A stretch of DNA of 64,000 nucleotides from Halorubrum sp. JWXQ-INN 858 (GCF_009806985.1 NZ_WUAX01000008.1:28419-92418), one strand, 5' to 3'. Positions 36,693 to 46,835 are shown, counted from the first letter of the stretch. Notes: generated by a model from the sequence alone, not told the origin. A program made the numbers and translations.

Positions 36693-38705
36693 ATGGACGA
36701 ATACGAGGTGATCGACGAGGTCGTTCACGAACCCGACCCGGCGTTCGTGGAGTCGACGAACGTTGCCGCGTTCATGCGCGAGTACGACATCGACGACTAC
36801 GAGGAGCTGATCGAACGCACCACCTCGTCCGTCGAGGGGGTCCCGGAGTCGGGCGTCGACTGGTTCTGGGACGAGCTGATCGACTACCTGGGTATCGACT
36901 TCTACACCGACTACGACACCGTCCGCGACGACGCGGAGGGACCGCAGTTCTCCGACTGGTACCCCGGCGGCGAGATCAACATCGCCCACAACGTCGTCGA
37001 CCGGCACGCCGCCGTCGACTCGCCGAACCGGAACCGCGTCGCGCTGATCTGGGAGGGCGAGCCGGGCGACGTCCGCGAGATCACGTATCACGAGCTGTAC
37101 CGCCAGAGCAACCGCGTCGCGAACTACCTCGAGTCCGTCGGCGTCGAAACGGGCGATACGGTCGGCCTCTACATGCCGATGGTGCCCGAGGTCACGTCGA
37201 TCCTCTACGGCTGTCTGAAGGTCGGCGCGCTCGCCGTCCCGATCTTCTCCGGATTCGGCACCGAGGCGACCGCGACGCGGATCGACGACGCCGAGCCGTC
37301 CGTGCTGTTCACGGGCGACGGCTTCCACCGCCGCGGCGGCGAGGTGCGACTGAAATCGACCGCCGACGAGGCGATCGCGGCGGCCGGCCACGTCGAACAC
37401 ACCGTCGTGTACGACCGGTTGGGCGCGACCCCGGCGGGGGACGCCGACGAGCCGGTCCCGTGGGACGACGACCGTGACGTGACGTGGGAGGCGGCGGTCG
37501 GCTCCCGATCGTCGGCGTACGAGACGAAGGCGCTCCCCTCCGCACAGGAGTCGATGTTGCTGTACTCCTCGGGAACGACGGGGACGCCGAAGGGGATCGT
37601 CCACACCCACGCGGGCGTCCAGACGCAGTGTGCAAAGGAGATCCACTTCGGCTTCGACCAGAAGCCGCACGACCGTTTCTTCTGGGTGTCCGACGTCGGC
37701 TGGATGATGGGTCCGTGGACCCTGATCGGGAACCACACGTTCGGCGGGACGGTGTTCATGTACGAGGGCGCGCCGGACCACCCGGAGCCCGACCGGTTCT
37801 GGGAGCTGATCGACCGCCACAAGCTGTCGGTGTTCGGCATCTCGCCGACCGCGATCCGCGCGCTGCGGAAACACGGCGACGACTGGGTCGAGGGGCACGA
37901 CCTCTCGAGCCTCCGACTGCTCGGCTCGACTGGCGAGCCGTGGGACCCCGAGTCCTGGATGTGGTTCTACGAGGAGATCGGCGGCGAGCGCTGTCCGATC
38001 ATCAACATCTCCGGCGGGACGGAGATCTGCGGCTGCTTCCTGATGCCGATGCCCACCCAGCCGCTGAAACCCTGCACGCTCGGCGGTCCCGGGCTCGGGA
38101 TGGCGATAGACATCGTCGACATCGACGGCCGATCGGTGCGGGAGTCGCACGACCGGGGGTTCCTCGTCGCGCTCGACTCCTGTCCGTCCATGACGAAGAG
38201 CCTCTGGGAGGGCGACGAGCGCTACCTGCGGGAGTACTGGTCGACGTTCGAGGACCGCTGGGACCACGGCGACTTCGCACAGAAGGACGAGGACGGCTTC
38301 TGGTACCTCCACGGCCGCGCCGACGACGCGCTGAACGTCGCGGGCCGAAAGGTGGGCCCGGCGGAGATCGAGGGCGTCCTCATCGACCACGACGCGGTCA
38401 ACCAGGCGGCCGCCGTCGGCGTCCCCGACGACACGACCGGCACCGCGGTGGTCGCCTACGTCGTCTTGGAGGACGGCGTCGAGCCGACCGACGGGCTCCG
38501 CGAGGAGCTCCGGGGGCTCGTCGGCGACGAACACGGCAAACCGTTCCGCCCGCGCGAGCTGCTGTTCGTCGAGGCGTTCCCGAAGACGCAGTCCGGGAAG
38601 ATCATCCGCCGGGCGATCGAATCCGTTTATAAAGGCGAGGACCCGGGTGACCTCTCCTCGATGGAGAACCCCGAGGCGCTCGACGGGCTGAAGGACCCGT
38701 CGTAG
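36693..38705 (+). CDS. AMP-forming acyl-CoA (acetyl-CoA-type) synthetase
   Basis: 670 aa ANL-superfamily enzyme. The P-loop 'LYSSGTTGTPKGIVHTHA' is at about 289-305, followed by 'GGTEICGCFLMPMP' and the hinge 'GRADDALNVAGRKVGPAEIE'; the catalytic lysine is in 'KTQSGKIIRRAIE'. Acetate is a likely substrate by overall resemblance, propionate or another short acid possible. The ATG at 36693 begins the family's N-terminal acidic segment. It lies 97 nt after gyrA; TTACTTATCA at about 36658-36667 could be its promoter. Confidence 0.9.
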   Translation: MDEYEVIDEVVHEPDPAFVESTNVAAFMREYDIDDYEELIERTTSSVEGVPESGVDWFWDELIDYLGIDFYTDYDTVRDDAEGPQFSDWYPGGEINIAHNVVDRHAAVDSPNRNRVALIWEGEPGDVREITYHELYRQSNRVANYLESVGVETGDTVGLYMPMVPEVTSILYGCLKVGALAVPIFSGFGTEATATRIDDAEPSVLFTGDGFHRRGGEVRLKSTADEAIAAAGHVEHTVVYDRLGATPAGDADEPVPWDDDRDVTWEAAVGSRSSAYETKALPSAQESMLLYSSGTTGTPKGIVHTHAGVQTQCAKEIHFGFDQKPHDRFFWVSDVGWMMGPWTLIGNHTFGGTVFMYEGAPDHPEPDRFWELIDRHKLSVFGISPTAIRALRKHGDDWVEGHDLSSLRLLGSTGEPWDPESWMWFYEEIGGERCPIINISGGTEICGCFLMPMPTQPLKPCTLGGPGLGMAIDIVDIDGRSVRESHDRGFLVALDSCPSMTKSLWEGDERYLREYWSTFEDRWDHGDFAQKDEDGFWYLHGRADDALNVAGRKVGPAEIEGVLIDHDAVNQAAAVGVPDDTTGTAVVAYVVLEDGVEPTDGLREELRGLVGDEHGKPFRPRELLFVEAFPKTQSGKIIRRAIESVYKGEDPGDLSSMENPEALDGLKDPS

Positions 38706-38747
38706 CGGCCATCCCGCGGAGGACCCCGTTCCGCCGCCCGACTCGGC

Positions 38748-40085
38748 TCACTCGCCCGCGTTCGACCCGCTCACGAGCCGGGCGGAGACCGCGATACAGC
38801 CGGACCCGACCACGCCGAGGAGCCCGAGCCCGACGAACGCGACCGCGTAGTCGCCGGTGACCTCGAAGAGGTAGCCGGCGAGCGGCGGCGCGAGGAGCCC
38901 GCTGACGGCGAACGACAGCGACATCAGTCCGAACAAGGTATTTAAATGGGTGTCGCCGAACAGGTCGGCGACGACCGCGCCGAACAGCCCGCCACAGCCG
39001 CCGTACCCCACGCCGAAGACGACCGCGACGGCGAGCAGCGTCGCCGCGGTGGGTGCGCCCGCGAACGCGACGACGGAGACGCCCATCACGGCCCCACAGG
39101 CGGCGAACGTCCGTGTCCGGCCGATCCGGTCGGCGATCGGGCCGATACCCAGCCGCGCCCCGGTCGTCGTCGCGCCGATGACGGTGATCGCGAGCACGCC
39201 GGCCGACCGGCCGATGCCCGACTCGCCCGCGTGGACGACGACGTGGGTCATCACGGCGTACATCGGGGCGAACAGGAACACCCAGCCACAGAACGCGAGG
39301 AGGAACGGGGCGGACAGCGCGATGGCACGGGCCGATCGACCGTTAGCGGCCTCCGTCCCGGAGTCGTCGTCGACCGGATCGGCGTTAGCCGCGTCGTCGT
39401 CGACCGGATCGGCGTCGGCCGCGTCGGCGTTCCCGCCGTCGCGACGCGCTCCACGGTCGACGTCGCCGAACTCAACGGATCGGTCCGCGCCGACGGCGGC
39501 GGGGTCGTCGACGAGCAGCGCCACGGTGAGCACCGTGAGCACGGCCGCGCCGCCGGCGACCGCGAGCATCGCCCCGCGCCAGCCGACGACGCCGATCAGG
39601 TGGTCCGCGCCGGGCGGGACGACCACCAACCCGACGCCGAGGCCGGCCGCCGCGAGTCCGGCCGCGGCCCCCCGGCGACGCTCGAACCACACCGGCACCG
39701 TCGCGTAGCCGACGACGTACAGTCCCGCCATACCGAAGGCGGCGACGACGCCGAACGCGACCACCAGCTCCGGAAACGACCGGGCGAACGCCGTCCACGT
39801 CAGTCCCGCGACGAGCAGCGCCCCGGAGGCGGCGGTCACCCGACGGCCTCCGATCCGGTCGACCGCGCGGCCGGCGGCCACGGCCCCGACGTAGATGAGC
39901 GCGGTCTGGAGCCCGAACGTCGCCGCGAGGGCGGTCCGGCTCACCGCGAACTCGTCGACGAACGCGTCGTAAAACACCCCGAACGCGTACGTCGTGCCGA
40001 ACACCGCCATCACCGCCAACAGACAGGCGATCGCGATCACCCACCCGTAGTAGACGCGACCGGCGAGCCACCGACGGACCCGCAT
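38748..40085 (-). CDS. MFS transporter, OFA/monocarboxylate-like
   Basis: 445 aa with twelve hydrophobic segments. The N-terminus 'GRVYYGWVIAIACLLAVMAV' and 'AFGVFYDAFVDEF' match oxalate/formate antiporter-like (OFA) transporters. The central cytoplasmic loop (about 200-250) is an Asp/Ala-rich insert containing repeats of DPVDDDAANA. Likely exchanges or imports a carboxylate; the neighbouring acyl-CoA synthetase and AMP-binding genes make an organic acid plausible (inference). Confidence 0.86.
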   Translation of the reverse strand: MRVRRWLAGRVYYGWVIAIACLLAVMAVFGTTYAFGVFYDAFVDEFAVSRTALAATFGLQTALIYVGAVAAGRAVDRIGGRRVTAASGALLVAGLTWTAFARSFPELVVAFGVVAAFGMAGLYVVGYATVPVWFERRRGAAAGLAAAGLGVGLVVVPPGADHLIGVVGWRGAMLAVAGGAAVLTVLTVALLVDDPAAVGADRSVEFGDVDRGARRDGGNADAADADPVDDDAANADPVDDDSGTEAANGRSARAIALSAPFLLAFCGWVFLFAPMYAVMTHVVVHAGESGIGRSAGVLAITVIGATTTGARLGIGPIADRIGRTRTFAACGAVMGVSVVAFAGAPTAATLLAVAVVFGVGYGGCGGLFGAVVADLFGDTHLNTLFGLMSLSFAVSGLLAPPLAGYLFEVTGDYAVAFVGLGLLGVVGSGCIAVSARLVSGSNAGE

Positions 40086-40106
40086 CAGCGTACGACCTGC
40101 ATTACG

Positions 40107-40844
40107 TCACGGTGGGATCGCGGGCGGCCGTATCTGTTGGGGTTCCGGCACGTCCCCCGAGCCGTCGAGGACCGCGAACTCCCCCCGTGCGGCGGTCGCC
40201 TCGTCTGCTCCCGGCCCGACGAGGACGACGGTCCCGCCGACGAGTAACGGGGCGACGACCCCCGCAGCGACGGCACCGGGGTCCGACAGCGTCGTCCGGA
40301 CGACCACCCGGCTCTCGGGGCCGATCCCGTGCTCGCGGACCACCGACCGTGCGGCGTCGAGGAGGGCGGCGTGCTCGACGTCCCGGTCGGGGGCGCGAAC
40401 GACCGGGTCGTCCGGTCCCACCGACGACGGCGGCGTCCCGGGGTTCTCGCTCCACAGCTCCTGCTCCCAGTAGGTCGTCTCCGGGCGCTCCGGCGGACCG
40501 CCGAACGCCGCGAGGTTCGTGCCCGGCGGCGGGACCGACTCCGTCTCCCGGTCGACCGGAACGACCACCACCCTGTCACCGGCCGCGAGCCCCGCGTCGG
40601 GGTCGAACCGGACGCACGCGCCGAGCCGTGCGCCCCCGAGGAACGCGAGCGTCGCGTGCAGCGACGTCTCGGCCGGGACCGCGACCGTCGCCCCCTCGCG
40701 TGCGCCGAGGTAGCGGAGCACGTTCGCGGCCTTGTACGCGTTCGTGATCAGGTCGTGATACGTCCGCTCCCCGCCGTCGTCGGTCACGAGCGCGACCTCC
40801 CGGCTCCGGCGGTCACGCGCCAACAGGTCACCCACCACGTTCAT
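40107..40844 (-). CDS. Truncated AMP-binding (acyl-CoA synthetase N-terminal-like) protein
   Basis: 245 aa. The beginning ('ERTYHDLITNAYKAANVLRY' then 'LGAREGATVAVPAETSLHAT') is that of an ANL-type ligase, but the P-loop (SSGTTGxPKG) and the whole C-terminal lid with the catalytic lysine are missing, so it cannot carry out adenylation as known. The frame is intact and acidic, so it looks like a maintained short protein rather than fresh debris. It is 21 nt upstream of the MFS gene on the same strand. A regulatory or binding role is possible. Confidence 0.75.
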   Translation of the reverse strand: MNVVGDLLARDRRSREVALVTDDGGERTYHDLITNAYKAANVLRYLGAREGATVAVPAETSLHATLAFLGGARLGACVRFDPDAGLAAGDRVVVVPVDRETESVPPPGTNLAAFGGPPERPETTYWEQELWSENPGTPPSSVGPDDPVVRAPDRDVEHAALLDAARSVVREHGIGPESRVVVRTTLSDPGAVAAGVVAPLLVGGTVVLVGPGADEATAARGEFAVLDGSGDVPEPQQIRPPAIPP

Positions 40845-40900
40845 ACCCGCTCTCGGGGCGAGGGACGCTTAAAAACCGCGGGCCGACGGCCGGTTCGTTC

Positions 40901-41221
40901 CTAGGGTGCGCCGGCGATAACCATCCGGGAGCCGTCGTGGGTGAACGACAGCGATCGCGTCGAATCGGGGTCGACACGGACGGCGTCGCCGGGCTCCAGC
41001 GTCAGGTCGTCGCCGTCGACCGTGAGCGTCGCCCCGCCGTCGACGAGCAGGTACACCTCCTCCTGCCCGTCGGAGGCGTGGTCGTGTTCGAGCCCGTCCC
41101 AGCCGTCGTCGGCCTCGACGACGGTGACGCCGAGCTCGGCGCAGTCGAGCGCGTCCCGCAGGAAGTACATCCCCGGCGCGCGCGGTTCGACGTCCGTGTA
41201 GGTCGCCTCGTCGTGTCCCAT
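40901..41221 (-). CDS. Small cupin-domain protein
   Basis: 106 aa, one cupin barrel: 'GLEHDHASDGQEEVYLLVDG' supplies the first motif G(X)5HXH-like pattern (H-D-H, E) and 'EPGDAVRVDPDSTRSLSF' the second. A metal-binding or sugar/auxin-like ligand role is typical of the family; no specific function is visible. The gene is 72 nt downstream of dnaJ on the same strand. Confidence 0.83.
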   Translation of the reverse strand: MGHDEATYTDVEPRAPGMYFLRDALDCAELGVTVVEADDGWDGLEHDHASDGQEEVYLLVDGGATLTVDGDDLTLEPGDAVRVDPDSTRSLSFTHDGSRMVIAGAP

Positions 41222-41293
41222 ACCGGGACGACGGCCGCGAGCGACCTAAAAGTCGGGGGCGGAGACACCGGCGATCGGCCGGGGCGGCACCGA

Positions 41294-42445
41294 TTAAAAG
41301 GAACTCTTCAGCTTCTCGAAGAAGCCACCGCCGATGTCGATCTCCTCGCCGCCGGCCTCCGCGAACGCCTCCAGCGCCTCGCGCTGGTCGTCGTTCAGGC
41401 TGTCGGGGACCACGACGGCGACCTGGACGTAGAGGTCGCCGCGGCCGCGCCGCCGGATCCGGGGCATTCCCTTGCCCTTCAGTCGGAACGTCTCGCCGCT
41501 CTGCGTGCCCGCCGGGACGTCCATCTCGACGCTGCCGTCGACCGTCTCGACGGCGATGGTGTCGCCGAACACCGCCTGCGGGAACGAGATCGCCTCGTTG
41601 ACGCGGAGGTCGTCGCCGTCGCGCTCGTACCGGTCGCCGACGTCGACGTCGACCTCGATCAGCAGGTCGCCGTTCGGCCCGCCGTTCTCGCCGGGGGCCC
41701 CCTCGCGCTCCATCCGAAGGCTCTGTCCGGACCGGATCCCCGCGGGGATCTCGACGGAGAGCGTCGCCTCCTCGCGGACGACCCCCTCGCCGCCGCAGTC
41801 GGCACAGTCCTCGCTGTACGTCTCGCCGGCCCCTCCACACCGCGGACACGTCGACGTCTGCTGGACGCGCCCGAGCGGGGTCTGCTGGACCTGGGTCACC
41901 TGCCCCTGCCCGTTACACTGCTGGCAGGTCCGAACGTCCGCGTCCGGCGGGTGACCGGTCCCGTCACAGGCGCCACAACTCGTCGGGCGCGTGAGCGTCA
42001 CCTGCTTCGTCGTCCCCTCGAACGCCTCCGCGAGGTCGACGGAGAGCCCCGTTCGGAGGTCCCGTCCCTGCCGCGGCCGGTCGTCGCGACCGCCGCCGCC
42101 GCCAGCGCCGCCGCCGAAGAACTGGTTGAAGATGTCCTCGAACCCGCCGCCCCCGCCGGCCCCGCCGAACGGGCCGCCGGGTCCACCGGGGCCGCCACCG
42201 CCTGTCGCGCCCCGCTTGTCCGCCTCCGTGAAGCGGTCGTGACCGAGCTGGTCGTACTGGCGACGCTTCTCCTCGTCGGTCAGGACCTCCTTGGCCTTCT
42301 GTATCCTCTTGAACCGTTCCTCGGCGTTCTCGGCGTCGCTGACGTCGGGGTGGTACTCGGCGGCCTGCTTCCGGTAGGCCGTCTTGATCTCGTCCTCGTC
42401 GGCGTCCCGTGATACGCCCAGGACGTCGTAGAAATCCTCACTCAT
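41294..42445 (-). CDS. dnaJ: Chaperone DnaJ
   Basis: 383 aa, class A Hsp40. J domain 1-70 with HPD at 32-34; Gly/Phe region with 'GGPGGPGGPFGGAGGGG' (about 80-110); four CXXCXGXG zinc repeats between about 150 and 215 ('CGACDGTG', 'CQQCNGQG', 'CPRCGGAG', 'CADCGGEG'); then the C-terminal substrate domains. Co-chaperone for DnaK, which is encoded 69 nt upstream on the same strand, with its own possible promoter between. Confidence 0.96.
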   Translation of the reverse strand: MSEDFYDVLGVSRDADEDEIKTAYRKQAAEYHPDVSDAENAEERFKRIQKAKEVLTDEEKRRQYDQLGHDRFTEADKRGATGGGGPGGPGGPFGGAGGGGGFEDIFNQFFGGGAGGGGGRDDRPRQGRDLRTGLSVDLAEAFEGTTKQVTLTRPTSCGACDGTGHPPDADVRTCQQCNGQGQVTQVQQTPLGRVQQTSTCPRCGGAGETYSEDCADCGGEGVVREEATLSVEIPAGIRSGQSLRMEREGAPGENGGPNGDLLIEVDVDVGDRYERDGDDLRVNEAISFPQAVFGDTIAVETVDGSVEMDVPAGTQSGETFRLKGKGMPRIRRRGRGDLYVQVAVVVPDSLNDDQREALEAFAEAGGEEIDIGGGFFEKLKSSF

Positions 42446-42483
42446 GCGTTGTGTTCGTTGGTGGTCGTTCGTCGCTCGCCCGG

Positions 42484-42489
42484 TTAAAA
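42484..42489 (-). promoter_or_regulatory. TATA-like box before dnaJ
   Basis: TTTTAA on the minus strand lies 39-44 nt before the dnaJ ATG, inside the short dnaK-dnaJ spacer. It would allow separate dnaJ expression. Confidence 0.4.
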
Positions 42490-42514
42490 GGCCCGTCCGA
42501 CGGACGCGGGCGGG

Positions 42515-44449
42515 CTACTTCTCGTCGTCCGCGTCGGCGTCGTCCGCGTCGGCGTCGCTCGCGTCGTCGACGTCCTCGAAGTCCGCGTCGACGTACTCCT
42601 CGTCGTCGGCGTCGGCGCCGCCCGGCCCCGCACCGCCGGGACCCGCGCCCGCAGCGCCGCCCGGTCCCGCGCCGGCAGCGCCGCCCGGCCCGGCCTGTGC
42701 GGCCTGCTCCTGGTACATCTGCTTGCCGATCTCCTGGAGCTCGGCGGTGAGGTCCTCGGTGGCTCCCTCGAGCGACTCGGTGTCGGCGTCCTCGTCCTCC
42801 AGCACCGCCTCGACGTCCTCGATGGCCGCCTCGATGTCGCCTGCGAGCTCGTCGTCGACGTTCTCCTCGTTCTCCTCGAGCAGCGAGCGCGCGCGCTGGA
42901 TCGCCGTCTCGGCGTCGTTGCGCGCCTCGATGTTGGCGCGGCGGGCCTCGTCCTCCTCGGCGTGCTTCTCGGCTTCCGCCTGCATCTGGTCGATCTGGTC
43001 GTCCGAGAGGCCGGCCCCGCCCTCGATCGTGATCGACTCGGCGTTGCCCGAGCCCTGGTCCTCGGCCTCGACGTTGACGATGCCGTTCTCGTCGATGCTG
43101 AACGACACCTCGATCTGTGGGGTGCCGGCGGGCGCGGGCGGGATCCCGCTCAGCTGGAACGCGCCGAGCAGTTCGTTCTCCTCGGCGATCTCGCGTTCGC
43201 CCTGGAAGACGCGGACGTTGACGGAGGTCTGGTTGGCCGCGGCCGTGGTGAACACCTTCGACTCCTCGGTGGGGATCGTGGTGTTCTTCTCGATGAGCCG
43301 CTCGAAGAGCCCGCCTTTCACCTCGATCCCGAGCGAGAGCGGCGTCACGTCGAGCAGGACGATGTCGTCGACGTCGCCCGAGAGCACGCCGCCCTGCACG
43401 GCCGCGCCGAGCGCGACCGCCTCGTCGGGGTTGACGTTCTTCTTCGGCTGCTGGCCGACGAGCTCCTCGACTTTCTCCTGGACCTGCGGCATCCGGGTGG
43501 ACCCGCCGACGAGGATCACCTCGTCGATGTCGTTCGTCCCGTAGCCGGCGTCCGCGAGCGCCTGTTCGGTCGGGTCGACCGTGCGGTCGATCAGGTCCGC
43601 GGTGAGGCTCTCGAACGTCGCGCGGGTGATCGACTGTTCGAGGTGGACGGGGCCGCTGTCCGTGGCCGTGATGAACGGGAGGTTGACCGTCGTCTCCTTC
43701 TTGTTCGACAGCTCGATCTTCGCCTCCTCGGCGGCGTCCTTCAGCCGCTGGAGCGCCTGACGGTCCTCACGGAGGTCGATGCCGTGGTTGTTGCGGAACT
43801 CCTCGGCAAGGTGGTCGATGAGCGCCTCGTCCCAGTCGTCGCCGCCGAGGTCGTTGTCCCCGTTCGTGGCGACGACCTCGTAGACGCCGCCGCCCAGGTC
43901 GAGGATGGAGACGTCGAACGTCCCGCCACCGAGGTCGTAGACGAGGACGGTCTGGTCGGACTCGTCGTCGAGGCCGTACGCCATCGACGCCGCGGTCGGT
44001 TCGTTGACGATGCGTTCGACCTCGAAGCCGGCGATCTCGCCGGCGTCCTTCGTCGCCTGTCGCTGCTTGTCGTTGAAGTAGGCGGGGACCGTGATGACCG
44101 CCTTCTCGACGTCGTCGCCGAGGTACTCCTCGGCGTCGCGTTTGATCTTCTGAAGGATCATCGCCGAGATCTGTTCGGGCGTGTAGTCCTCGCCGTCGAT
44201 ATCGACCGTGTAGCCGTCCTCGCCCATGTGCCGCTTGATCGACTGGATCGTGCGGTCGGGGTTCTGGACGGCCTGGTTCTTCGCGGGTTTCCCGACGAGT
44301 CGCTCGCCGTCGTCGGAGAACGCGACGACGGAGGGCGTCGTTCGGTCTCCCTCCGCGTTCGCGATGATCTCGGGCTCGTCGCCCTCCATCACGGCGAACG
44401 CCGAGTTCGTGGTACCGAGGTCGATACCGAGGATCTTGTTGCTCGCCAT
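42515..44449 (-). CDS. dnaK: Chaperone DnaK (Hsp70)
   Basis: 644 aa. Start '[15 protein letters not shown]', phosphate loops '[19 protein letters not shown]' and '[20 protein letters not shown]', substrate-domain start '[16 protein letters not shown]'. The C-terminal 65 residues hold Gly/Pro/Ala repeats (GPGGAAGA three times) and an Asp/Ala acidic tail, replacing the bacterial end. The ATG at 44449 ([10 protein letters not shown]) is the conserved start. Probably heat-inducible with dnaJ. Confidence 0.97.
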   Translation of the reverse strand: MASNKILGIDLGTTNSAFAVMEGDEPEIIANAEGDRTTPSVVAFSDDGERLVGKPAKNQAVQNPDRTIQSIKRHMGEDGYTVDIDGEDYTPEQISAMILQKIKRDAEEYLGDDVEKAVITVPAYFNDKQRQATKDAGEIAGFEVERIVNEPTAASMAYGLDDESDQTVLVYDLGGGTFDVSILDLGGGVYEVVATNGDNDLGGDDWDEALIDHLAEEFRNNHGIDLREDRQALQRLKDAAEEAKIELSNKKETTVNLPFITATDSGPVHLEQSITRATFESLTADLIDRTVDPTEQALADAGYGTNDIDEVILVGGSTRMPQVQEKVEELVGQQPKKNVNPDEAVALGAAVQGGVLSGDVDDIVLLDVTPLSLGIEVKGGLFERLIEKNTTIPTEESKVFTTAAANQTSVNVRVFQGEREIAEENELLGAFQLSGIPPAPAGTPQIEVSFSIDENGIVNVEAEDQGSGNAESITIEGGAGLSDDQIDQMQAEAEKHAEEDEARRANIEARNDAETAIQRARSLLEENEENVDDELAGDIEAAIEDVEAVLEDEDADTESLEGATEDLTAELQEIGKQMYQEQAAQAGPGGAAGAGPGGAAGAGPGGAGPGGADADDEEYVDADFEDVDDASDADADDADADDEK

Positions 44450-44476
44450 CTTGCCCGATCGTATCGGCTTGCGTCG

Positions 44477-44485
44477 GTTAAAGGT
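44477..44485 (-). promoter_or_regulatory. TATA-like box of dnaK
   Basis: CCTTTAACC on the minus strand lies 28-36 nt before the dnaK ATG. Confidence 0.55.
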
Positions 44486-44637
44486 TACTAGATACGCCGA
44501 CACACGGTCGCTATCGACCCCGACGCAGTCTTGCGGTTTCGCGATCCGCGGCGTCGTAGTGGTCGGTGACTTTATACAGATCCGCAAGGCCATCGGCCGC
44601 GACCGCGACCGCGACCGATCCCTGCGGCGGTCCCCGT

Positions 44638-45282
44638 TCAGATCCCGGAGACGAGGTCCTCGAGGGCGGCCTCGGGGTCGTCGGCCTTCGCGACGCCGGA
44701 CGCGAGGAGGATCCCCGTCGCGCCGAGGTCGCCGGCGGCGGCGACGTCCGCGCCGGTGGAGACGCCCGCGCCGCAGAACACGTCGACCGCGGGGTCGACC
44801 GCCGCGGCGGCGTCGACGGCGTCCTCGACGATCCCGGGGTCGGCGGTGGAGACGGAGACGTCGCCGCCGATGAGCTCCGGCGGCTCGACGGCGACCGCGT
44901 CGGGGCCGAGCGCCGCGGCCGCCCCGACCTGCGTCGGGTTGTTCGCACAGACGACGGTCTCCAGCCCCGCCCGCTCGGCGGCGCGGACCGAGCCGTCGAC
45001 GTCCGCGAGCTTGAGACGGTTCTCCGAGTGGTTGATGAGCGTCCCCTCCGCCCCGTTGTCGGCGACCGCCTCCGCGAGCGTCGAGCCGGTGTGTGAGCCG
45101 TGGGCGTTCGGCGAGACGTGCTGTGCCCACGTCTCGACGTCCGTCTCCGCGACGCGCGAGAGGTCCGCCGCCTGCGGCGCGACCGCGACGCGGACCCCGG
45201 ACGCGTCGGCCACGTCGCGGGCCGCGGTCGCGACCTCGATCGGATCACACGGGTACGCCTTGAGGTTCACCAGGATGAACAT
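44638..45282 (-). CDS. tpiA: Triosephosphate isomerase
   Basis: 214 aa, the short archaeal type. Catalytic residues: K8 in 'LVNLKAYP', H85 in 'TLINHSENR' and E133 in '[11 protein letters not shown]'; phosphate-binding end '[17 protein letters not shown]'. Interconverts dihydroxyacetone phosphate and glyceraldehyde 3-phosphate. It lies upstream of dnaK on the same strand but with a 188-nt gap and separate promoter for dnaK. Confidence 0.95.
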   Translation of the reverse strand: MFILVNLKAYPCDPIEVATAARDVADASGVRVAVAPQAADLSRVAETDVETWAQHVSPNAHGSHTGSTLAEAVADNGAEGTLINHSENRLKLADVDGSVRAAERAGLETVVCANNPTQVGAAAALGPDAVAVEPPELIGGDVSVSTADPGIVEDAVDAAAAVDPAVDVFCGAGVSTGADVAAAGDLGATGILLASGVAKADDPEAALEDLVSGI

Positions 45283-45405
45283 ACCCGTACGGCGGGCCCG
45301 CGGGAGGAAATAGCTTCATACTCCGGCGAGAGCCCCGCACAGCCGAACCACAACCGTTCGGTCACAAACCTCCAAATACCTGGGGCGACTGGATCGGGAC
45401 GACAG

Positions 45406-46188
45406 ATGTCGCTCATCGAGCTGATCGCCGGCGTGGAGGCGCACGAGGCCACGCTGACGGTGTTCAACGCGGATCCGGAGGTCAGGGAGTCGCTCGCTGA
45501 CCACTTCGCCGACCGCAACATCCGGGTGGTCGGGGAGGAGACCGACTCCGGCCCGGACGAGTTCGCCGTCCTCTCGCGGGACGGCGTGTTCGTGACCGCC
45601 ACCACCGTCGACGAGCTCCTCCCCGAGCCGGACGCGAGCCCTGAGTCGGACGCGAGCCCCGAGTCGGGCGCGTCCGCCGGCGATACGGGGCCCGACCGGC
45701 GTGCCGGCCAGCCGGTCCTCGACCACCTCGACGAGACGATGTTCACCTCGTACTCGACGGCGGACATGGTCGCGGCGTCGCGAGAGATCGAGGACCGCGC
45801 CTGGCGCGTCGGCAGGGGCGAGCTCCACGCCGGCTTTCAGACCCTCGACGTGCTCACCGGCGAGACGCTCACCTACGACCGGCTCGGCGAGCGGGAGGGT
45901 CTCGACGTCCACGCGTACGCGGCCGCGGAGGGCAACGCGCCCGACGTCGAACACTACACCGTTCACGTCGCGCGGACGCCGGAGATACGCGAGACGTGGT
46001 TCGTCGCCTACGACGGCGGCGGCCTCGACGACGCGAAATGCGCGCTGCTCGCCGAGGAGCGCGAGCCCGGACGGTTCTACGGGTTCTGGAGCTACGACCC
46101 CGCCACCGTCGACTACATGATCCGACACCTGACCGACCGATACGGCTCGACGGAGACGGCCGACGACGGGAGCGGCGCGACCGTCTGA
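45406..46188 (+). CDS. DICT sensory-domain protein
   Basis: 260 aa. The N-terminal 70 residues resemble the DICT-associated start 'MSLIELIAGVEAHEATLTVF'; the DICT domain proper spans about 105-240 ('MFTSYSTADMVAASREIEDR', 'FWSYDPATVDYMIRHL'). An acidic Ser/Pro repeat linker (PDASPESDASPESGAS) joins them. DICT domains occur in light- or ligand-sensing proteins; no output domain is attached here, so it likely acts on a partner. Confidence 0.82.
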   Translation: MSLIELIAGVEAHEATLTVFNADPEVRESLADHFADRNIRVVGEETDSGPDEFAVLSRDGVFVTATTVDELLPEPDASPESDASPESGASAGDTGPDRRAGQPVLDHLDETMFTSYSTADMVAASREIEDRAWRVGRGELHAGFQTLDVLTGETLTYDRLGEREGLDVHAYAAAEGNAPDVEHYTVHVARTPEIRETWFVAYDGGGLDDAKCALLAEEREPGRFYGFWSYDPATVDYMIRHLTDRYGSTETADDGSGATV

Positions 46189-46240
46189 GTCCTCTCCATC
46201 CGAGTTCCTTGCCCGAGTTCGCCGCCCGAGCCCTCCGTTC

Positions 46241-46296
46241 GAGTCGACCCGTTTGAGTCGACCCGTTTGAGTCAACCCGTTTGAGTCGACCCGTTA
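46241..46296. repeat. Tandem repeat, 14-bp unit, four copies
   Basis: GAGTCGACCCGTTT at 46241-46254, 46255-46268, 46269-46282 (one change) and a partial copy at 46283-46296, in the convergent spacer that ends at the MBF1 stop codon. Confidence 0.9.
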
Positions 46297-46298
46297 GA

Positions 46299-46835
46299 TC
46301 AGTCCTTCCGCTTGACGACGTCGCCGAGCGTCATCGTTCCGGCGTCGCCGGAGTCCCACTCCGCGTCGACCTCCTCGCCCTCGACGAGCGAGATCTCGAG
46401 CGCGCGCTCGAGCTTCCGCTGGACCTCGTCGGTCGGCAGCGTGTCGCCGCGCTCGAGCTTCCGGATGAGGCTCGCCTTCTCGTTGAGCTGGTCGGCCAGC
46501 TCCTCCTGGCTCAGTCCCTTTGACTCCCGGGCCGACCGGATCCGGGTGTCGTAGTCGGTCACGATCTCTTCCATGTCGTCGAACATGTCGCGGCGACGCC
46601 GCGACCCGCCGCCGCTCCCCGAGCCGGACGAACCGGACGAACCGCCGGACGACGACGCGGACGACGTGCCGGAGCTGGAAGTCGTCGAGTACTTGCTCCC
46701 GCCCGACGAGCCCGTGTCCTGGCGGACCTCCGTGCCGAAGTCCGTACAGGAGCTACACAGCTCCAACTCGGCGCCTTCGACCTTCGTCGTCGTCAGCGAG
46801 GCCTGTTCGGCACCACACATTTCACACTGGGGCAT
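46299..46835 (-). CDS. Multiprotein bridging factor 1-type HTH protein
   Basis: 178 aa. Archaeal MBF1 plan: N-terminal zinc ribbon (C4, C7, C27, C30), a flexible Ser/Gly/Arg linker (about 45-82), then an HTH of the cro/xre type at about 95-150 ('RESKGLSQEELADQLNEKAS', 'LIRKLERGDTLPTDEVQRKL'). A transcription co-regulator that binds TBP in eukaryotes; its archaeal role is less certain. ATG at 46835 matches the conserved MPQCEMCGAE start. Confidence 0.92.
   Translation of the reverse strand: MPQCEMCGAEQASLTTTKVEGAELELCSSCTDFGTEVRQDTGSSGGSKYSTTSSSGTSSASSSGGSSGSSGSGSGGGSRRRRDMFDDMEEIVTDYDTRIRSARESKGLSQEELADQLNEKASLIRKLERGDTLPTDEVQRKLERALEISLVEGEEVDAEWDSGDAGTMTLGDVVKRKD

Noticed and set aside
44450..45130. 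An N-terminal extension of the dnaK frame overlapping tpiA
   Set aside because: The extension is Arg-rich and out of frame with tpiA, which is complete; DnaK begins at the conserved [10 protein letters not shown].
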